Shown here: in pieces, positions 60,376-64,000 of the stretch
Numbering within the stretch: position 1 is the stretch's first letter
Layout of the letters: every line of letters begins with the position of its first letter
Assembly: GCA_023079485.1 (NCBI GenBank)
Contig: CM041089.1
Span: 13,221,001-13,285,000, forward strand
DNA length: 64,000 nt
Direction of reading: 5' to 3'
Source: Archilochus colubris
Taxonomy: Eukaryota > Chordata > Aves > Apodiformes > Trochilidae
Made by a program: the position numbers and the translations under genes
Notes under the pieces: model-generated
Databases searched by the model: none
What the model was told of the DNA's origin: nothing
Seen by the model: only the letters and a program-made list of their open reading frames with translations

Positions 60376-60419
60376 CAATGTTTAAATCAACATGTTTAAA
60401 TCAACAATGTTTAAATCAT
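60376..60419 (+). repeat. Three-copy ATGTTTAAATCAAC repeat
   Basis: AATGTTTAAATCAAC, ATGTTTAAATCAAC and AATGTTTAAATCATT follow one another about 150 bases past the TRPM5 poly(A) signal. Confidence 0.8.
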
Positions 60420-60427
60420 TTGACTTC

Positions 60428-63400
60428 TGAGCAGCAACTCTTGCTGTCAGGTAAGAATCTTGCCCAGTGTCCCAGGGCTCCACTGATGGGATCTGAAAAC
60501 ATTGCAGACAGAACCAAACTATCAGTCAAAATTCTGGATTTTCTTCTTAATGATCTATTTGAATATCTACCAAATCCTATTATGCAAAAAGCTCTCAAAA
60601 TACCATGAACTGAGCATATATATATGTATGTATACACACTATAGGAAAAGGAAGTAGCAGGAAACTCAGCTAAGTCATGACATGACAATGCCTCAGATCA
60701 CTCAGACTAAAATCAAACTTAATTAGTCAGAAGCTTATAAAACACATATGTAAATTGCCTAATTAACAAAAACATGCTGTAGCATGTTCACCAGACGTAT
60801 TAATACTGTAACTGCATAAAAACTTAACTGCAGAAACTTAAGTAGCTGAAAAATAAAGAAAAAAACCCTGTTTTTATCATTTACTTAGCAAATGCAAAGT
60901 AGAATCTGCACTATCTCTTGCTGTGGATTATTTTCAACATTTTAAAGTTTCTTACATAATAATAACCATTGTGTACCCCTTGTCCTAAGGTTTTTTATGC
61001 AAGCATGTGGCTTTTACAGTCCTAGGTGTGATGAGTGCCAACACCCAAGTGCCTTTGCCAGGAAGAAGTGAGAAAGAAGAGTGTGGGTATCAGCCTGAGA
61101 CTGACATCACATACATTGATCACTAATATTTATTCTCATTTCTTCAGACTAAACTTTTTGTTCTACTACTGTTGAAGTAAAATTATAGTAGTTTGAAAGC
61201 CTAAGGCCCAGCTTCAGAGCCTTTTTACCAAGCACTGTCAATGTTTGACACTACTGGGGATTTCTTGGTCCTTCCCTTTCAATATTCTGGTCTTTCCCCT
61301 TCAATTTCTTGGTTCCTGCTCCTGTATCACTTGATCCTCCCTCCAAAACTTTTCTGCAAACTGGGCTAAAAGCTTTCTCCTCTAGGATGGCTCAAGCCAG
61401 CTTATTTCCTAAATGCCTTCTGTTCTCTGAACACCATCCCCTCAATCCAGCATCACCACAAAATTCCCTATTTCTGTTCAAGGGAGTCTCCCTTTTGAGG
61501 GGTGACCATTTACACACTAAAACCCAAGCCCCTTCCCTGAAAAGCAAGCTCATGTTCCCTTTCCCAAGAAAGCAAGCTCATGTTTCTGAGTTCCTGAGGA
61601 ATCAAGAAATAGTTTCCACAGGAAAAGGCATTGGATATTCTACTATTACAATCCAGAGAATTCCTGGAGTTCTTACAATCCTCAAACAATTGCACTCACC
61701 ATCTTCTCTTCCCATGCTGTGAGGTGTTCCTCTGCTGGTATTCCTTGCTGAGGGCTCTTCACTTATTCCCAAAAGCTGGAATTCTCATCCCATGGTCCTC
61801 AGGTCTCTGGTGGCTTTGCAGGGACACAGAGCAGGTGACCCTCCCACAGTCAGACCCCCAGCCTCTGCTCTGTTGTTTTAATGCCAGATCTCAGGTTGCT
61901 GCTGTTAAAGGAAACTTTGCCTTCATCTATCATAGCAGACAGAACACTACCTCTGCTTCCTGATTTCATTTCACTTTTTTCTTACAAAGGTCAGGAAAAA
62001 TCTTTTTAAAATATTTTAAAGCAAGAATTGTCCTTTGAATGAGGAATGTGGTCTATGTATTTTTTTTTTTGCCATTATTCAAACTGATACATATGTCCTC
62101 AGCATACCAAAATCAGCTGGCTTTATTAGAATTCTGTATGACAGTCCAATAAAATGGATATTGCTACTCTGCTTTAAAGGGAAATTTCTTTGGAATAATA
62201 AAAACAGCATCAGAAAAGGGAAGTATTGGGTTGTGGCCTTTCTTACACTGATAAGATTCAACTGACCTTCATTTCCTCATGCAAGTAACACTGCTACTGT
62301 GCAACACAAATGGAGGTTGTGCAAAAGCTTTCTCTCTTAGCAAAGGCAGAAAAAAATCTCAGATCTGATAAAAATACCTGGCAAGTATTTTATTAATGGC
62401 TATCAATCTTCTAATGTCTTCATAAAAGAGGCATTTGACCAGTTTGCACAGCTCTGCTCCAGACCTCAGCAACCTCATTAACAGTTTTTGATGCTGCCCT
62501 AACTTCTTCTTCACCACAGGCAAGTGGAAGTTGTAAACCCAGTAAGTTTGGGCTGAGCTGTATTTTTTGTTGGAAATAATGTGTATCACACAACAAGCAG
62601 GCCCTGCTCTTGGCAACAGCTTCCACTCTCAAGCAGCTACTATTAAATTGTAATCAGCAGATTAAGTATCCCCTGGAAACCCAAATCTCTCCATTTGGAA
62701 TTGCTCTGTCCTGCTCACAGGGCTGTGTAACAACTGATGTATTTAGCAACAACTCCTTCATCAATGTGCATCAAACTGCATCCTCCTGAGAAAATCCACT
62801 CTAATTTTAAAATAAAAAGGGGGATTTAAAAAAACAGACCAATAGTTCTCATTTTACACTGTTTCCTGCTTCTGCTGCCAAATGAGGAACCTCTTCAAAC
62901 ACAAAGACTCAAATGATTCGGGCCTAACAGCCACTTATTGGTAAGATGCTGACACCCCCTCCCCAGAAGCAGCAGCCTCCTCAAATAATGTTTGAGCAAG
63001 CACAGCCTAGGAAGAAAAATCACAAACTCTAAAGAAATAATCTTTCACAACAAGGTTATAAATACTATCTGGCAAAAGAAAAAAGTCAGTCCAAACTGAC
63101 CTGAAGTAACCTGAGTTTCAAGTCATAACCTTTCAAAGAATTTAATCTTTCAACCTTATTTACAAAATTTATTAACAGTATGAAAAACTACTATATTTAA
63201 CATTCACCATAATATGAGTCATTGTATGAGGTGATTCATCCTCTGAGGTGAATCTCTACGTACTGCAAGATGACTGAAAATATTAAAAATGTGAATTTTT
63301 AGATTCTAAAATATTGAACTTGAGGTAGAAGTTACAAAGGGTAAGCTTAGAGCAACATTCTGGAAGATTTTCGAGACAATTCCCAAAACAAATAAACTGA

Positions 63401-64000
63401 GTGTTTGTCAAAACTCCTAGAGCTGCACTAATTAGCATGGTTCAAGGAGCTGAAGAAATCAAGCTGCAACTGAAAGTTTATTGAATCCCAAAGAACAAAA
63501 AAACCCAACAGTTTGGATACAAATCCACACATGGAATCAGTGCCACCTGGAAAGGACATACAAACATTCAGGCCAAGAATCATCACATCAGGAGGAAAAG
63601 CTGCTGCCCAGTTCAACCACTGAATTTTGATCTCCACTCAACAGACTTTGCTGGAGCAAAGCTGAGTCTGTCTTCCCCACATGTATCCAGAGTTCTACCT
63701 CTCCACAGGAAATATTATTATAATCTTTACAATGTAACACTATATACAAGTTAAATCTTCAGCTAACCTTAAAAAAATACTGGTTTTGCACTTCCCCCAG
63801 GAGCCCCCCAAAGGGATAGTTGGGCACTGCTGTGCTTTTACTGTCAAAAATTTCCTCCCTGGGACAGAGCCTGGAGAAATCACATCAAATGGAAGACTAG
63901 GTTTTATTTTCAGTGTTTAAAAATCTCTACATACTGAGCTCATCATCTGTGTTTCAGAATTCTGGAGGATCTGGAGACTTCTCTAGATTTGGGGGTCAGT
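60428..64000. other. Downstream flank of TRPM5, no gene recognised
   Basis: AT-rich sequence with a TATATATATG patch near 60616. Short frames occur on both strands, the longest 137 residues at 61309-61722 on the + strand, without recognisable domains. TSSC4, the convergent mammalian neighbour, was not recognised on the minus strand. Confidence 0.5.

Noticed and set aside
61309..61722. 137-codon frame downstream of TRPM5
   Set aside because: Ser/Pro/Leu-rich composition typical of pyrimidine-biased noncoding DNA, with no domain or exon structure.
63957..64000. Possible exon starting after GTTTCAG at the right edge
   Set aside because: Open to the end of the window, but only 44 bases, with no recognisable peptide and no neighbour to join.

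Overview
The window is vertebrate nuclear DNA, almost certainly from a bird. It is rich in CR1 retrotransposons carrying the avian-type (ATTCTATG)n tail, it has two solo retroviral LTRs, and its one gene is spread over small GT-AG exons. The LTR type and general texture suggest a songbird, but that is inference. No bacterial features, tRNA, rRNA or CRISPR array were seen.

Gene. One protein-coding gene is recognisable: TRPM5, on the + strand from 22884 to 59970. TRPM5 is the calcium-activated monovalent cation channel of taste and chemosensory cells. I placed 23 coding exons by joining conserved TRPM5 peptide segments at GT/AG borders with consistent phases. The model has no internal stop or frameshift and gives about 1141 residues. 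It includes a short, divergent last exon at 59869-59970 that an open-reading-frame scan would miss. A plausible AATAAA signal lies at 60222. The four residues expected for the transmembrane calcium site, the FGQ pore motif, the pore-loop NCT sequon and the C-terminal helix are all present.

Layout. 1-22,672: no gene recognised. It holds two 817-bp solo LTRs in opposite orientation (409-1225 and 8221-9037, each with a perfect 5-bp target duplication), several CR1 pieces, a 177-bp tandem duplication (11250-11581) and a 21-22-bp minisatellite (18648-18885). 22,673-60,227: TRPM5. Its introns carry a 671-nt pure-purine minisatellite (26423-27093), two young sense-oriented CR1 copies (27818-28568 and 46693-47908), decayed CR1 relics, a G/T-only tract (29693-29756), a 12-bp perfect hairpin (25245-25271) and small tandem arrays. 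60,228-64,000: no gene recognised.

In mammals TRPM5 lies between KCNQ1 and TSSC4/CD81. None of those neighbours was recognised here. I found no strong evidence of a wholly new biological system. The most notable points are the full TRPM5 model with its divergent tail, the matched inverted LTR pair, the very long purine tract, and the direct CR1 repeats that bracket exons 4-14.
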